Source: Parapedobacter sp037190485
GTDB lineage: Bacteria > Bacteroidota > Bacteroidia > Sphingobacteriales > Sphingobacteriaceae
NCBI GenBank assembly: GCA_037190485.1
Contig: JBBCJB010000020.1
Location: 124,001-188,000, forward strand
Reading direction: 5' to 3'
DNA: 64,000 nt
How positions within the stretch are numbered: the stretch's first letter is position 1; every line of letters begins with the position of its first letter. Of this stretch, positions 51,198 through 60,481 are shown piece after piece. The notes under the pieces were generated by a model. It did not search any database. It was not told the origin of the DNA and was given only the letters and a program-made list of their open reading frames with translations. The position numbers and the translations under genes are program-made.

Positions 51198-51238
51198 AAC
51201 ATACAGGGAAGACGAACCACCATCCTCCCTGCGATGTT
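51198..51238 (+). promoter_or_regulatory. Hairpin in the fecR-susC gap
   Basis: AACAT-a-CAGGGA ... TCCCTG-cg-ATGTT forms a stem in the untranslated gap. A similar ACAGGGAAG ... CTCCC-C-TG ... ATGTT block occurs in the same place at 60319-60355 before the next SusC, so it looks like a conserved leader element. Confidence 0.5.
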
Positions 51239-51333
51239 GGATAACGCAACTTTAGGACTAGTTAACGAACAAAATCACCATTATCCATCACTGCAAACTT
51301 AAGAAAAAAGTATTGCGGTGGCAATTATATGCC

Positions 51334-54300
51334 ATGAATAGGAAAATCCAGTTTCCCGGCTTTGCAATATCCGGGCTATATCGAAAACAAGTTTTTCGCA
51401 TCATGAAATTGACGGCACTTTTCGTGTTTATCGGATGCCTCCACCTCAGCGCGACGTCGTATTCCCAGACGATTACCTTGAATACAACAGGCGCTACGCT
51501 GAAGGATGTGTTCAACACCATCCAGCAACAGACCAACTACAAGGTGGTCTACAACGTCAAGTTTTTGCAACACGCCAAACCGGTGAGCATATCGGCAAAG
51601 GAAATGCCGCTGGCCGCTTTCCTGGACGCCGTACTGGACGAACAGGCGTTGACCTACGACATCCGTGAGATGACAATCCTGATCGGCCGGGAGCGGCGCG
51701 CGGGAACCCCACCGCCGGCCGAGCCTAGCGCCGCGCCCGCGCAGCAACGGGTGATAACGGGCACCGTGACCGATGAAACGGGCCAGCCCTTGGAGGGGGT
51801 GACCGTAACGGCCAAGGCTTCTGCCGTGCAAGTGACCACGAACGCCGCTGGCCAATTCAGGATCCAATTGGCCAACAACGACCAGGTCCTGGTGTTCTCG
51901 ATGATGGGTTACGAATCGCGGGAACAGGCCATCGGAAACAGCGACCAGCTCAGCGTGCGGCTGGACGTTTCGGTAAGCGACCTGAGCGAAGTGGTGGTGG
52001 TGGGCTACGGTACCCAAAAACGTCAGGACGTGACGGGATCCATCTCGTCGATCGCCGAATCTGACATCCGGAACGTGGTGATCACCTCGGCCGACCAAGC
52101 CTTGCAGGGAAGGGCCGCGGGCGTACAGATGACACAGACGTCTTCGGCTCCCGGAGGCAACGTCTCGGTGCGGATACGGGGCGGGAATTCGCTGAGCGCC
52201 GGCAACGAGCCGCTGTACGTAATCGATGGTTTCCCGATCTACAACGACAACGGGCAGTATACCGCCGGGGCGCTGAACAACGGCCAGCCGGCCAACGTGC
52301 TGGCCTCGCTCAACCCGAGCGACATCGAATCCATGGAAATCCTGAAAGACGCTTCGGCCACGGCGATCTATGGCGCCAGGGGCGCCAACGGCGTGGTCAT
52401 CATCACCACGAAACGGGGGAAAGCGGGGCAGTCTAACATCAACTTCGAATCGTACTACGGCACGCAGCGCGTTGGCCGCGAAATCCCGTTGCTGAACGCG
52501 ACGGAATTCGCCCGTTTGGCCAACATGCAGGAGGCGATGCTGGGCAATCCGGAACCCTACCCCAACCCCGAGTCTTACGGCGTGGGCACCAACTGGCAGC
52601 GGGAGGGCTTTCAGGTAGCCCCCATCCAGAACTACCAGCTGGGGTTCAATGGCGGCGACGCGAAAACGCAGTATGCCATCTCGGGCAACTATTTCGGGCA
52701 GGAAGGCATCGTGCGTGGGTCTAACCTGCAGCGGGGTTCCGTACGCATCAACCTGGACCGTTCGATCACCGATAAGCTGAAGCTGGGGGCCAGCGTCAAC
52801 GGTTCGCGCACGCTCAACAACCAGATCACCTCAGACACCGATCCGGCAGGTGCCGGTTCGATCGGTGCAATCACCTCGCTCATCACCACCACGCCCGTGG
52901 AGCCCGTCTACGACGACGCGGGAAGCTACAACCGGTTCTTTGCGGAGAATGGCAATTTCATCGTAAACCCGATAGCCCGGTTGCTGGAAACGGTCAACCT
53001 GGCCAAGACAAGCCGCATCCTGGGAAACGTGAATGCCGACTACAAAATCCTGGATGGATTGGTGGCGCGCGTGAGCTTGGGCATCGACCAGATCAACGTG
53101 AAGGAGGATTATTTCCTGCCGGCCGCCATCCAGGACGAAGGCGTGGATGCCGTAGCCAGGCTGGGCTTCATCCAGAGTTTCAGCTGGCTGAACGAGAACA
53201 CGCTCACCTACCAGCGCACATTCGACGAACGGCACGCTTTTACGGGCCTCGTCGGGTTCACGCGGCAGGCGTTTACCCGTGAATCCGCCCGGACGGGGTC
53301 GCAACGGTTCGTCAATGACATCCTGGAGCACAACTCGCTCAACAGCGGGGCGTTGACCATACCGCCGCAATCATCCCGGCGGGAATGGGCACTGGAATCC
53401 TACATCGGCCGGGTCAATTACGGTTACGATGACCGGTTCTTGGTAACGCTGACGGGCCGCATCGACGGGTCTTCGCGTTTCGGCGCGGATAACAAGTACA
53501 GTTTTTTCCCCTCGGGATCGGTAGCCTGGCGGCTGTCTGAGGAACGGTTCATCCAATCGCTGACCTTCGTGGACGAATTGAAGGTACGGCTGAGCTACGG
53601 GCGGACGGGCAACCAGGAGATTCCGCAGTACCGGAGCTTGGCGGCGCTGTCAAACAGCAATGCCCCGATCGGGGGTGCCATCGTGAGCGGACTGACGCCC
53701 AGCCGGGTGGCCAACCCCAACCTGCGCTGGGAATCGACCGAGCAATACGACGTAGGGCTGGATGTCGGGCTGTTCTCGAACCGCATAAAACTGACGGCCG
53801 ATTACTACAACAAACGGACGATAGACCTCTTGCTGGACGTGGCCATCCCGAACAGCTCGGGCTTCGAGACCGCCCTCCAGAACATCGGGAGCATCGAAAA
53901 CCGGGGGTTGGAACTGGCATTGAACACGGTCAACGTAGACCGGGCTTTCAAGTGGGAGAGTGCATTCAACATCACGTTCAACCGCAACAAGGTGCTGGAC
54001 CTGGGCGGTGAATACGAACGGCCAGCCGGCCAGGCGAGCCCCGGCAGGCAGCTCCCCTTCTCGGGCATACTGCGGGTGGGCGAACCCGTGGGAACGTTTT
54101 ACGGGTACCTCACCGACGGGCTTTTCCGCACGCAGGCAGAAATCGATGCGTCGAGCCAACCCAACGTGCAACTCGGCGACCGCCGCTACAAGGACATCAA
54201 CGGCGACGGCGTGCTGGATGCCGATGACCGCACGATACTGGGTTATGCGCAACCGGATTTCTTCTATGGCTTCACCAACACCTTTTCGTACAAGGACTTT

Positions 54301-54723
54301 GACCTGAGCGTCTTCTTCCAGGGTGTACAGGGGAGCAGCATCCTGAACCTGAACCTGAACGCGGAGCTGAACAACAACGTGCCAGAGGCCGTGAACCGCT
54401 GGACGCCGACCAATACCGATACGGATATCCCGCGGTCGGCGCTCGGCTCGCGCATCACCAACAAACAAGTGGAAGACGGCTCATTCCTGCGCCTGCGCAA
54501 CGTGAACCTGGGGTATAACCTATCGCCCCGCTTGGCCGCTGCGGCACGCCTGCGTTCCATCCGCGTCTATGTAAGCGCGCAGAACTGGCTCACCTTCACC
54601 AACTACAGCGGCTTCGATCCGGAAGTGAGTGCCTTCGGCCACGACAACCTGAGCATCGGTGTGGATCGCGGCAGCTACCCGGTGGCCAAGACGTTTATCT
54701 TCGGGCTGAATATTGGTATCTAA
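51334..54723 (+). CDS. SusC/RagA-type TonB-dependent receptor with STN domain
   Basis: 1129 residues from ATG 51334. Long signal (KLTALFVFIGCLHLSATSYS), STN domain about 45-110 (ITLNTTGATLKDVFNTIQQQ), carboxypeptidase-D-like domain about 140-225, TonB-box-like SEVVVVGYGTQ, plug with SMEILKDASATAIYGARGAN, and a full barrel ending KTFIFGLNIGI. It imports oligosaccharides with the SusD 19 bases downstream and signals through its STN domain to the FecR upstream. The neighbouring esterase and GH115-like protein suggest an acetylated, uronic-acid-bearing glycan. Confidence 0.95.
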   Translation: MNRKIQFPGFAISGLYRKQVFRIMKLTALFVFIGCLHLSATSYSQTITLNTTGATLKDVFNTIQQQTNYKVVYNVKFLQHAKPVSISAKEMPLAAFLDAVLDEQALTYDIREMTILIGRERRAGTPPPAEPSAAPAQQRVITGTVTDETGQPLEGVTVTAKASAVQVTTNAAGQFRIQLANNDQVLVFSMMGYESREQAIGNSDQLSVRLDVSVSDLSEVVVVGYGTQKRQDVTGSISSIAESDIRNVVITSADQALQGRAAGVQMTQTSSAPGGNVSVRIRGGNSLSAGNEPLYVIDGFPIYNDNGQYTAGALNNGQPANVLASLNPSDIESMEILKDASATAIYGARGANGVVIITTKRGKAGQSNINFESYYGTQRVGREIPLLNATEFARLANMQEAMLGNPEPYPNPESYGVGTNWQREGFQVAPIQNYQLGFNGGDAKTQYAISGNYFGQEGIVRGSNLQRGSVRINLDRSITDKLKLGASVNGSRTLNNQITSDTDPAGAGSIGAITSLITTTPVEPVYDDAGSYNRFFAENGNFIVNPIARLLETVNLAKTSRILGNVNADYKILDGLVARVSLGIDQINVKEDYFLPAAIQDEGVDAVARLGFIQSFSWLNENTLTYQRTFDERHAFTGLVGFTRQAFTRESARTGSQRFVNDILEHNSLNSGALTIPPQSSRREWALESYIGRVNYGYDDRFLVTLTGRIDGSSRFGADNKYSFFPSGSVAWRLSEERFIQSLTFVDELKVRLSYGRTGNQEIPQYRSLAALSNSNAPIGGAIVSGLTPSRVANPNLRWESTEQYDVGLDVGLFSNRIKLTADYYNKRTIDLLLDVAIPNSSGFETALQNIGSIENRGLELALNTVNVDRAFKWESAFNITFNRNKVLDLGGEYERPAGQASPGRQLPFSGILRVGEPVGTFYGYLTDGLFRTQAEIDASSQPNVQLGDRRYKDINGDGVLDADDRTILGYAQPDFFYGFTNTFSYKDFDLSVFFQGVQGSSILNLNLNAELNNNVPEAVNRWTPTNTDTDIPRSALGSRITNKQVEDGSFLRLRNVNLGYNLSPRLAAAARLRSIRVYVSAQNWLTFTNYSGFDPEVSAFGHDNLSIGVDRGSYPVAKTFIFGLNIGI

Positions 54724-54742
54724 CGTTTAACATTACCCCAAC

Positions 54743-56206
54743 ATGAAAAGGATAGATTTTCACACGACTGCCATACTGATCGCCGCCTTGTTGTTTTCGT
54801 CATGCAGCGACTCCTTCTTACGCGAAGACCCCAAAGACTTCCTTTCGCCGGCCAATTACTACAACACCGAACAGGAGGCCACGGCCGCCCTGGTGGCGGT
54901 GTATGCGGGTTTGCGGGGCCTATACAGCCACAACATGTACTTCATCGGCGACATGGCCGCTGAACAGACCTATCAGGGAGAAGGCACGAACATCGACCGG
55001 ATAAACATCAATAATTTCCAGTTCGAGCCGGAGAACGGCATCACCACGGGCTTATGGAACACCTGCTACAACAACATCAACCGCGCCAATGCCGTCATCG
55101 ACCGCGTGCCCGGAATCGCGATGGATGCCGGGCGGCGGGACATGATCGTGGCGGAGGCCCGGTTCCTCCGGGCATTCCACTACTTTACGCTGGTACGCGT
55201 ATTCGGCGGCGTGCCGCTGCGTTTGCAGGAAACGGCGTCATTGACGGGACTTGGCCTGGGGCGCGCTTCGGTCGATGAGGTGTACGGCAGCATCATCGCC
55301 GATTTGGTGGCGGCCGAAGCGGCGTTGCCCGACCAGCAGACGGGGGCGAACAGCGGACGGGCCTCGAAAGGCGCGGCGGCCACCCTGTTGGCCTATGTAT
55401 ACCTGACAAAAAAGGACTGGCCGAACGCCGTCAGCAAATCGCAGGAGGTGATCGATCGCGCCGGTGCCTACGGCTATGGCCTCTACGACAATTACGCCGA
55501 CCTGTGGGTAATCGCCAACAAGAACAAACTGGAACATATCTTCATGTGCCAATACCAGTCGGGGCCGGAGAACGTGGGCAACCACATCGGCCACTTCTTC
55601 ATGTCCCGCCAGGCGAACCCGATCCTACTGGGAGGCAGCGGCTACGGTGTCCACTTGGTGGAAGAGGCCTTCTGGCTGTCTTTCGACCCGGAGGATGAAC
55701 GGCGAGATGCCTCGATCCTGTCCCGCTTCGTACACCCGCAGACCCAGCAGGTGCTGAGCTACGAGACGGGCGAGCTCACGCAGCTGAGCATCTTCAAATA
55801 TTACGACCCCGCGCCATTTGCCCGGAACAACAACAGCAACAACTACCCCATCCTCCGCTACGCCGATGTGCTGCTGATCAATGCCGAAGCCCGCAACGAG
55901 GTTGACGGGCCGACGACGCAGGCCTATGAAGGCATCAACAAGGTCAGGCAACGGGCGAACCTGGATGACCTCCCGAACGGCCTGTCGCAGGTGGAATTCC
56001 GGGACGCCGTGCTCCAGGAAAGGAACTGGGAGTTTTGCTTTGAGGCCAGGCGTTACTTCGACCTGATGCGCACGGAAAGGGTGGTACCCGTGATGACGGC
56101 GGCCGGAAAGAACCCGCGACCGGAAAACATCCTGTTCCCGATCCCGCAGCGCGAGATCGACATCAATGACCAATTAAGCCAGGAAGACCAGAACCCGGGC
56201 TACTGA
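54743..56206 (+). CDS. SusD/RagB-type surface lipoprotein
   Basis: 487 residues. Lipobox LLFSSC (about Cys21) then SDSFLREDPKDFLSPANYYN. The helical core has MIVAEARFLRAFHYFTLVRV and FGGVPL, with GRASKGAAATLLAYVYLTKK, and the C-terminus reads FPIPQREIDINDQLSQEDQN. It binds glycan at the surface for the SusC just upstream, and is followed after 14 bases by the GH115-like gene. Confidence 0.95.
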   Translation: MKRIDFHTTAILIAALLFSSCSDSFLREDPKDFLSPANYYNTEQEATAALVAVYAGLRGLYSHNMYFIGDMAAEQTYQGEGTNIDRININNFQFEPENGITTGLWNTCYNNINRANAVIDRVPGIAMDAGRRDMIVAEARFLRAFHYFTLVRVFGGVPLRLQETASLTGLGLGRASVDEVYGSIIADLVAAEAALPDQQTGANSGRASKGAAATLLAYVYLTKKDWPNAVSKSQEVIDRAGAYGYGLYDNYADLWVIANKNKLEHIFMCQYQSGPENVGNHIGHFFMSRQANPILLGGSGYGVHLVEEAFWLSFDPEDERRDASILSRFVHPQTQQVLSYETGELTQLSIFKYYDPAPFARNNNSNNYPILRYADVLLINAEARNEVDGPTTQAYEGINKVRQRANLDDLPNGLSQVEFRDAVLQERNWEFCFEARRYFDLMRTERVVPVMTAAGKNPRPENILFPIPQREIDINDQLSQEDQNPGY

Positions 56207-56220
56207 CACGCGAATCCGTT

Positions 56221-58305
56221 ATGAAATCACGAAAGAACTACATCATCGCCTTCGTGTTCACCGCTTGCGCGACGCTGTCGGCATTTGGTCACACGTTGGT
56301 TGACAAAAACGGGGGCCTGACGCTGCAGGGTAGGCTTACGCTATTCGTCCATCCGGAAGAACCGCAGGCGGTCCGGTTGGCCGTGGCCGACCTCGCGCGA
56401 GACATGGAGCGCGTGTTGGGCCATGCACCGGTACTGACGGCGGAACTGCCCACCACCGAAGCACCGCTGATCGTGGTGGCCACCGCCGATCGATACGCGG
56501 GATCGAAACCCGGTGCGACGGGCTGGGAAGCGCATCAACTCTACGCCGATGGCAACCGCGTAGTGCTCAACGGGGCCGACACGCGCGGCACGATCTATGC
56601 GGTCTACAGCTTCAGCGAGCTGTTCCTGGGCGTCAAGCCACTATGGCGATGGACATCGGAACAGCCCCAGCCACGCAGCAAGCTGGACATACCGGCTGCT
56701 TTCCACCAAGCGTATGCCTCGCCCGACATCAGGTACAGGGCTTGGTTCCCGAACGACAGGGATCTGCTCGACCCTTGGCAGGCGCAATCGGAAGATAATT
56801 TCGAAGCCCTATACGAGACCATGCTCCGGCTCAAGCTGAACACCCTGGAAGGCGGACTGGCCGACGAACGCAGCTACCGCCCGCCCTACCCGCTGGGCCG
56901 GGAAGCCGCCATGGCCCAACAACGCGGGTTGTTCGTGACCGGCCACCACATGCTGGTGTTCGGGTCAAGCTACCGACATTGGGACGCCTTCTGGAAAAAC
57001 GTGAAGCAGCAAGAGCCGCCGCCCCTGGAAATCGCCAATGTCGAAGCCTTGGCGGAATGGTGGCGCTACCACGCCGAGCTGGCCGTACGCCACGGCGTGG
57101 AGGTGATTTGGTTGGTGGGTTTCCGCGGCAACCGCGACATCCCCTTCTGGGAATTCTTCCCCGATTCGCCGAAAGACCCACAAGGCCGAGCCGACGTAAT
57201 CGATGCCATGGTGAAGCTACAGATACAGCTGGTGAAGGAAGCCACGGGCGACCCCCATCCATTGATGCGGCTGACCCTTTACAACGAGATGTCGACCTTG
57301 GTAGCCAACGGGCATTTCAAGCTACCCGACGAGCCTTCCCTGATCCGGAATTTCGTCGCCGCACGCCGCGATCATTTCCCGGCGCCCGACGTCATGGGCC
57401 ATTCCTTTTCGGGCGAACCGGTGGGTTACTACCTCAATTTCCAGTTCACGTCTTCGGGCTCACACCTGGCGCAGGCCGAAGGCCCCCGGAAAATGGAGCA
57501 GAATTTCAGGATGGTGGATAGCCTGAGCGGCGGCAACCTCGTGTTTTCGGTAGTGAACGCGGGCAACATCCGCGAGCATGTCATGGAGCTGGCCGCCAAC
57601 GCCGACATGATGTGGAACTTCGACGCGTTCGAGGTCCGTAACTTCCTGACGCGATTCTGTACCGATTACTTCGGCACGGAGCTGGCGCATCGAATCGCCG
57701 ACCTCTATCTCGATTTCTATAAATCCTACTGGCAGCAGAAGCCGGGCGACATCCCCGGCTTCGAACGCCAGTACCTGTTTCAGGACATGCGTTATGCCCG
57801 GGCCGCCGAAGAGCTGATCGGCGACATGGAGCGCGGGGCATTCCGCCCCAATCCGCTGGATAACCACCCGTTGGATAACCCGGACAAGGGCAGCCCGGGC
57901 TACTTCCGGGTTCCTTCCTCCACGGGCGGCGACACGCAGCTGCAGTTCCTGCTGGAGGGCACATCCGAAAGCATCCGGAAACTGCAACGCGTAGTGGAAG
58001 GAGCGGATGAAGTATACGCCCGCCTCACCAGCGGCAAACGGTTCTTTGACGACAACCTGCGCGGACAGGCTTATTTCATGCTGCACCTGAACCGCATGCT
58101 GCATGCGTTGACGAACGCTTACCAATCGACGGACGGCATGACTCAACGACGCAAGCACCTGCAAGCAGGCTTGGTGGAACTTAAAGCCGCCGCCGACCGA
58201 TTGCGCCAAGCGGAACATGGTACGTTTGAAGGCTGGTATGCCAGCGACACGAAGTTCGGTTTGGAGAAAATCCGGCAACGGGTGGAAATACTGTTGGGCA
58301 ATTGA
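56221..58305 (+). CDS. GH115-like glycoside hydrolase (possible alpha-glucuronidase), divergent and short
   Basis: 694 residues with a signal peptide (FVFTACATLSAFG). An N-terminal GH115/GH67-like domain (about 24-150, RLAVADLARDMERVLGHAP) precedes the TIM barrel, with YRAWFPNDRDLLDPW, MLRLKLNTLEGG, GHHMLVFGSSYRHW, VIWLVGFRGNRDIPFW and LTLYNEMSTLVANG at the places of known GH115 motifs. Several differ from the usual forms (RGxxxNDE, MRGDGD, DDNxG), and the C-terminal domain of GH115 enzymes (commonly above 800 residues) seems absent. Family members release (4-O-methyl)glucuronic acid from xylan. It ends the SusC-SusD operon, so a glycan target is likely, but the exact activity is uncertain. 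Confidence 0.7.
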   Translation: MKSRKNYIIAFVFTACATLSAFGHTLVDKNGGLTLQGRLTLFVHPEEPQAVRLAVADLARDMERVLGHAPVLTAELPTTEAPLIVVATADRYAGSKPGATGWEAHQLYADGNRVVLNGADTRGTIYAVYSFSELFLGVKPLWRWTSEQPQPRSKLDIPAAFHQAYASPDIRYRAWFPNDRDLLDPWQAQSEDNFEALYETMLRLKLNTLEGGLADERSYRPPYPLGREAAMAQQRGLFVTGHHMLVFGSSYRHWDAFWKNVKQQEPPPLEIANVEALAEWWRYHAELAVRHGVEVIWLVGFRGNRDIPFWEFFPDSPKDPQGRADVIDAMVKLQIQLVKEATGDPHPLMRLTLYNEMSTLVANGHFKLPDEPSLIRNFVAARRDHFPAPDVMGHSFSGEPVGYYLNFQFTSSGSHLAQAEGPRKMEQNFRMVDSLSGGNLVFSVVNAGNIREHVMELAANADMMWNFDAFEVRNFLTRFCTDYFGTELAHRIADLYLDFYKSYWQQKPGDIPGFERQYLFQDMRYARAAEELIGDMERGAFRPNPLDNHPLDNPDKGSPGYFRVPSSTGGDTQLQFLLEGTSESIRKLQRVVEGADEVYARLTSGKRFFDDNLRGQAYFMLHLNRMLHALTNAYQSTDGMTQRRKHLQAGLVELKAAADRLRQAEHGTFEGWYASDTKFGLEKIRQRVEILLGN

Positions 58306-58317
58306 TTTTGCCCATGC

Positions 58318-58348
58318 TTTGAAATATTGGCGACGTAGCCTATATTTG
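58318..58348 (+). promoter_or_regulatory. TTTG-N19-TAnnTTTG promoter
   Basis: TTTG at 58318-58321 and TATATTTG at 58341-58348 are a full consensus pair. The ATG of the sigma gene is only 11 bases after the box, so the leader must be very short. Confidence 0.65.
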
Positions 58349-58359
58349 CTACGACCAAT

Positions 58360-58950
58360 ATGGATAACCACGAGAAGTCGGCAGCATACTGGGCGTCTGC
58401 GTTCCAACATCGGAACGCTGACGCCTTTGAGTACGTATTCGATTTGCACTACCGTCCGTTGTGTTACTATGCCCGATCCTTCCTGGCCGACCAGCATGAA
58501 GCCGAAGACGCGGTGGCCGAGGTATTCGTGAAATTGTGGGAGAAGGCGGCCGACTTCGATAACCTGAACAGCATCAAGGGGTTCCTGTACATCAGCACGA
58601 AAAACAAGTGCCTGGATGAACTGAAAAAAGGCAAACGCCAACACACGGCCTTCAACGACTATCGCCAAACGGCAGAAACCACCGAAGAAATCGCGGATTT
58701 CGATCGGTTGGAAGCGGAGGTGCTCGAGCGGCTGTACGAGGAAATCGAACGGCTCCCCACGAAAGCCCGTGAAATCTTCAAGCTCATTTTCTTCGATGGC
58801 TTGAAGACCGACGAAGTGGCCGAGCGATTGGGCATTTCGGTCAAGACCGTGCGCAACCAGAAAGCCCGGGCCATACAATTACTCCAAGTGGTACTCCTTA
58901 AGAAAGGCAACCCAGCCTTTTTGATCGCCGCGCTATTCTCGCAACTATAG
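58360..58950 (+). CDS. ECF RNA polymerase sigma factor
   Basis: 196 residues. Region 2: AFEYVFDLHYRPLCYYARSF, then LADQHEAEDAVAEVFVKLWE; region 4: LPTKAREIFKLIFFDGLKTD, then EVAERLGISVKTVRNQKARA. It heads the second SusC locus and is followed by its FecR after 77 bases. Confidence 0.93.
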   Translation: MDNHEKSAAYWASAFQHRNADAFEYVFDLHYRPLCYYARSFLADQHEAEDAVAEVFVKLWEKAADFDNLNSIKGFLYISTKNKCLDELKKGKRQHTAFNDYRQTAETTEEIADFDRLEAEVLERLYEEIERLPTKAREIFKLIFFDGLKTDEVAERLGISVKTVRNQKARAIQLLQVVLLKKGNPAFLIAALFSQL

Positions 58951-59027
58951 GCACCTTTTAGGATATTTCACTTTTTTTTGGGCGTTTTACCGAGGCCGTC
59001 GTTTCTATTCAAAATTAGGAATCGATT

Positions 59028-60251
59028 ATGCCCGAAAGGAACGTTGAGCTGACCCGATTGATTACCAAGCACCTCCAACATGCGCTTACCGCGCACGAGC
59101 GGGAGTTGCTGGACGCCTGGTTGGCTGAACGGTCGCAAAATCGGGCATTCCTCCAGTCATTGGAAAACGAGCGGAACCTGCAGGAAAAGCTGCACACTTA
59201 CCACGCTATCGACCGCCAGCGGGTATGGAGGCTTGTCCAGGCCAAATTGGCGGGGCAGCCCGCTACACCGGTTGAGCGTACCAGTCGGCCCGTCAGGTGG
59301 TTTGCCTATGTTGCGGCGGCGGTTGTTTTGATGGCGCTAATCGGTACCTGGGTATTTTTCCCCGACGAAACATACGAATCGAACACCGGCATGGTAGGGC
59401 AATCCATGCACGATGTCCCACCGGGAGGCAACAGGGCCACGCTGACCCTCGCCGATGGGCGGACGGTCGATTTGAGTGAGGCGCAGGCGGGGATCATCGT
59501 AGCCGACGGAATCACCTATCTGGATGGAAGCCAGGTATTGGCGACCGAAGACCGGAGATCGAAGACCGAAAGCCAGGAAGGCAATCCGTACGGCATAACG
59601 AAATCAAACCCAACGACGAGCCACTATGCACTGAGCACGCCCAAGGGCGGCACCTACCAAGTGACCTTGCCCGATGGTACACAGGTTTGGCTGAATGCCG
59701 CATCGACGCTGCGGTACCCTGCCCGGTTCGATGGGCACGAACGCCGGGTGGAAATAGACGGCGAAGGTTATTTTTTGATTGCGAAAGACGCCAAAAAACC
59801 GTTCAGGGTATTCAGCCAGGGGCAAGAGATCGACGTGCTGGGTACGGAGTTCAACGTTTCGGCCTATGGCGATGAAAACACGGTGAAGACGACGCTGGTA
59901 AACGGTGCGATAGCCGTCCGGAATCCGGCATCCGATCGGCTGGCCAAGCTATCGCCCGGACAGCAAAGCACAATCCGAGGATCCGAGACCACGATCGAGC
60001 AGGTAGAGACCAATCTCTTTACCAATTGGAAAAATGGTGTGTTTTCGTTTAAGAAGACGCCCGCCGGAGACGTGATGAAGCAGCTTGCGCGGTGGTACGA
60101 CGTGGAAATCGTCTATCAGCGCGCGACGCCACCCACGGCTACGTTCTCGGGCGAGATGAGTCGCGACGTAAGCCTAAGGACCGTACTTGAATTCCTCGAG
60201 CTCTCGGGTATTGGATTCAGATTGGAAAACCGTAAGTTAATTATCGAATAA
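59028..60251 (+). CDS. FecR-family anti-sigma factor with a low-complexity insertion
   Basis: 407 residues. N-terminal sigma-binding segment (LTRLITKHLQHALTAHEREL), membrane helix about 92-110 (FAYVAAAVVLMALIGTWVFF), FecR domain and DUF4974 C-terminus (FLELSGIGFRLENRKLIIE). Compared with the paralogue at 50060-51139, it has about 20 extra residues (ATEDRRSKTESQEGNPYG) just after SYLDGS-type text. They are encoded by a repetitive GACCGAAGACCGGAGATCGA stretch, a recent in-frame insertion. It should pair with the SusC at 60482. Confidence 0.92.
   Translation: MPERNVELTRLITKHLQHALTAHERELLDAWLAERSQNRAFLQSLENERNLQEKLHTYHAIDRQRVWRLVQAKLAGQPATPVERTSRPVRWFAYVAAAVVLMALIGTWVFFPDETYESNTGMVGQSMHDVPPGGNRATLTLADGRTVDLSEAQAGIIVADGITYLDGSQVLATEDRRSKTESQEGNPYGITKSNPTTSHYALSTPKGGTYQVTLPDGTQVWLNAASTLRYPARFDGHERRVEIDGEGYFLIAKDAKKPFRVFSQGQEIDVLGTEFNVSAYGDENTVKTTLVNGAIAVRNPASDRLAKLSPGQQSTIRGSETTIEQVETNLFTNWKNGVFSFKKTPAGDVMKQLARWYDVEIVYQRATPPTATFSGEMSRDVSLRTVLEFLELSGIGFRLENRKLIIE
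59543..59572. repeat. GACCGAAGACC-type short repeat inserted in fecR
   Basis: The stretch is built of GACCGAAGACCGG-AGATCGAAGACCGA units, about three copies of GAAGACCGx. It lies in frame inside the FecR gene, in a loop absent from the neighbouring paralogue. Confidence 0.55.
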
Positions 60252-60319
60252 CCATTTCCATAAACCCTCAAGAATGATGCGATGAAAAGAAAACCGACTT
60301 AGCGACATCCAATAAAACA

Positions 60320-60351
60320 AACAGGGAAGTGTCTTCAGCATCTCCCCTGTT
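60320..60351 (+). promoter_or_regulatory. Hairpin in the fecR-susC gap (second locus)
   Basis: AACAGGG (60320-60326) pairs with CCCTGTT (60345-60351). Order, spacing and neighbouring words match the hairpin at 51198-51238, implying a shared leader. Confidence 0.5.
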
Positions 60352-60481
60352 ATGTTCGGAAAGCCATTTAGTAGCTAGCGTAAATAACCGATTTCCAAAC
60401 CCTGCAAACATAGGGATAAGTTGCTTTCTTTCCAAAGGTTAGGCAATCTGTCTCCATGCGCGCAGCAGTACCAAGAAACGA

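Noticed and set aside
57460..58878. 472-codon open frame on the minus strand
   Set aside because: Antisense to the GH115-like and sigma genes; no recognisable domain.
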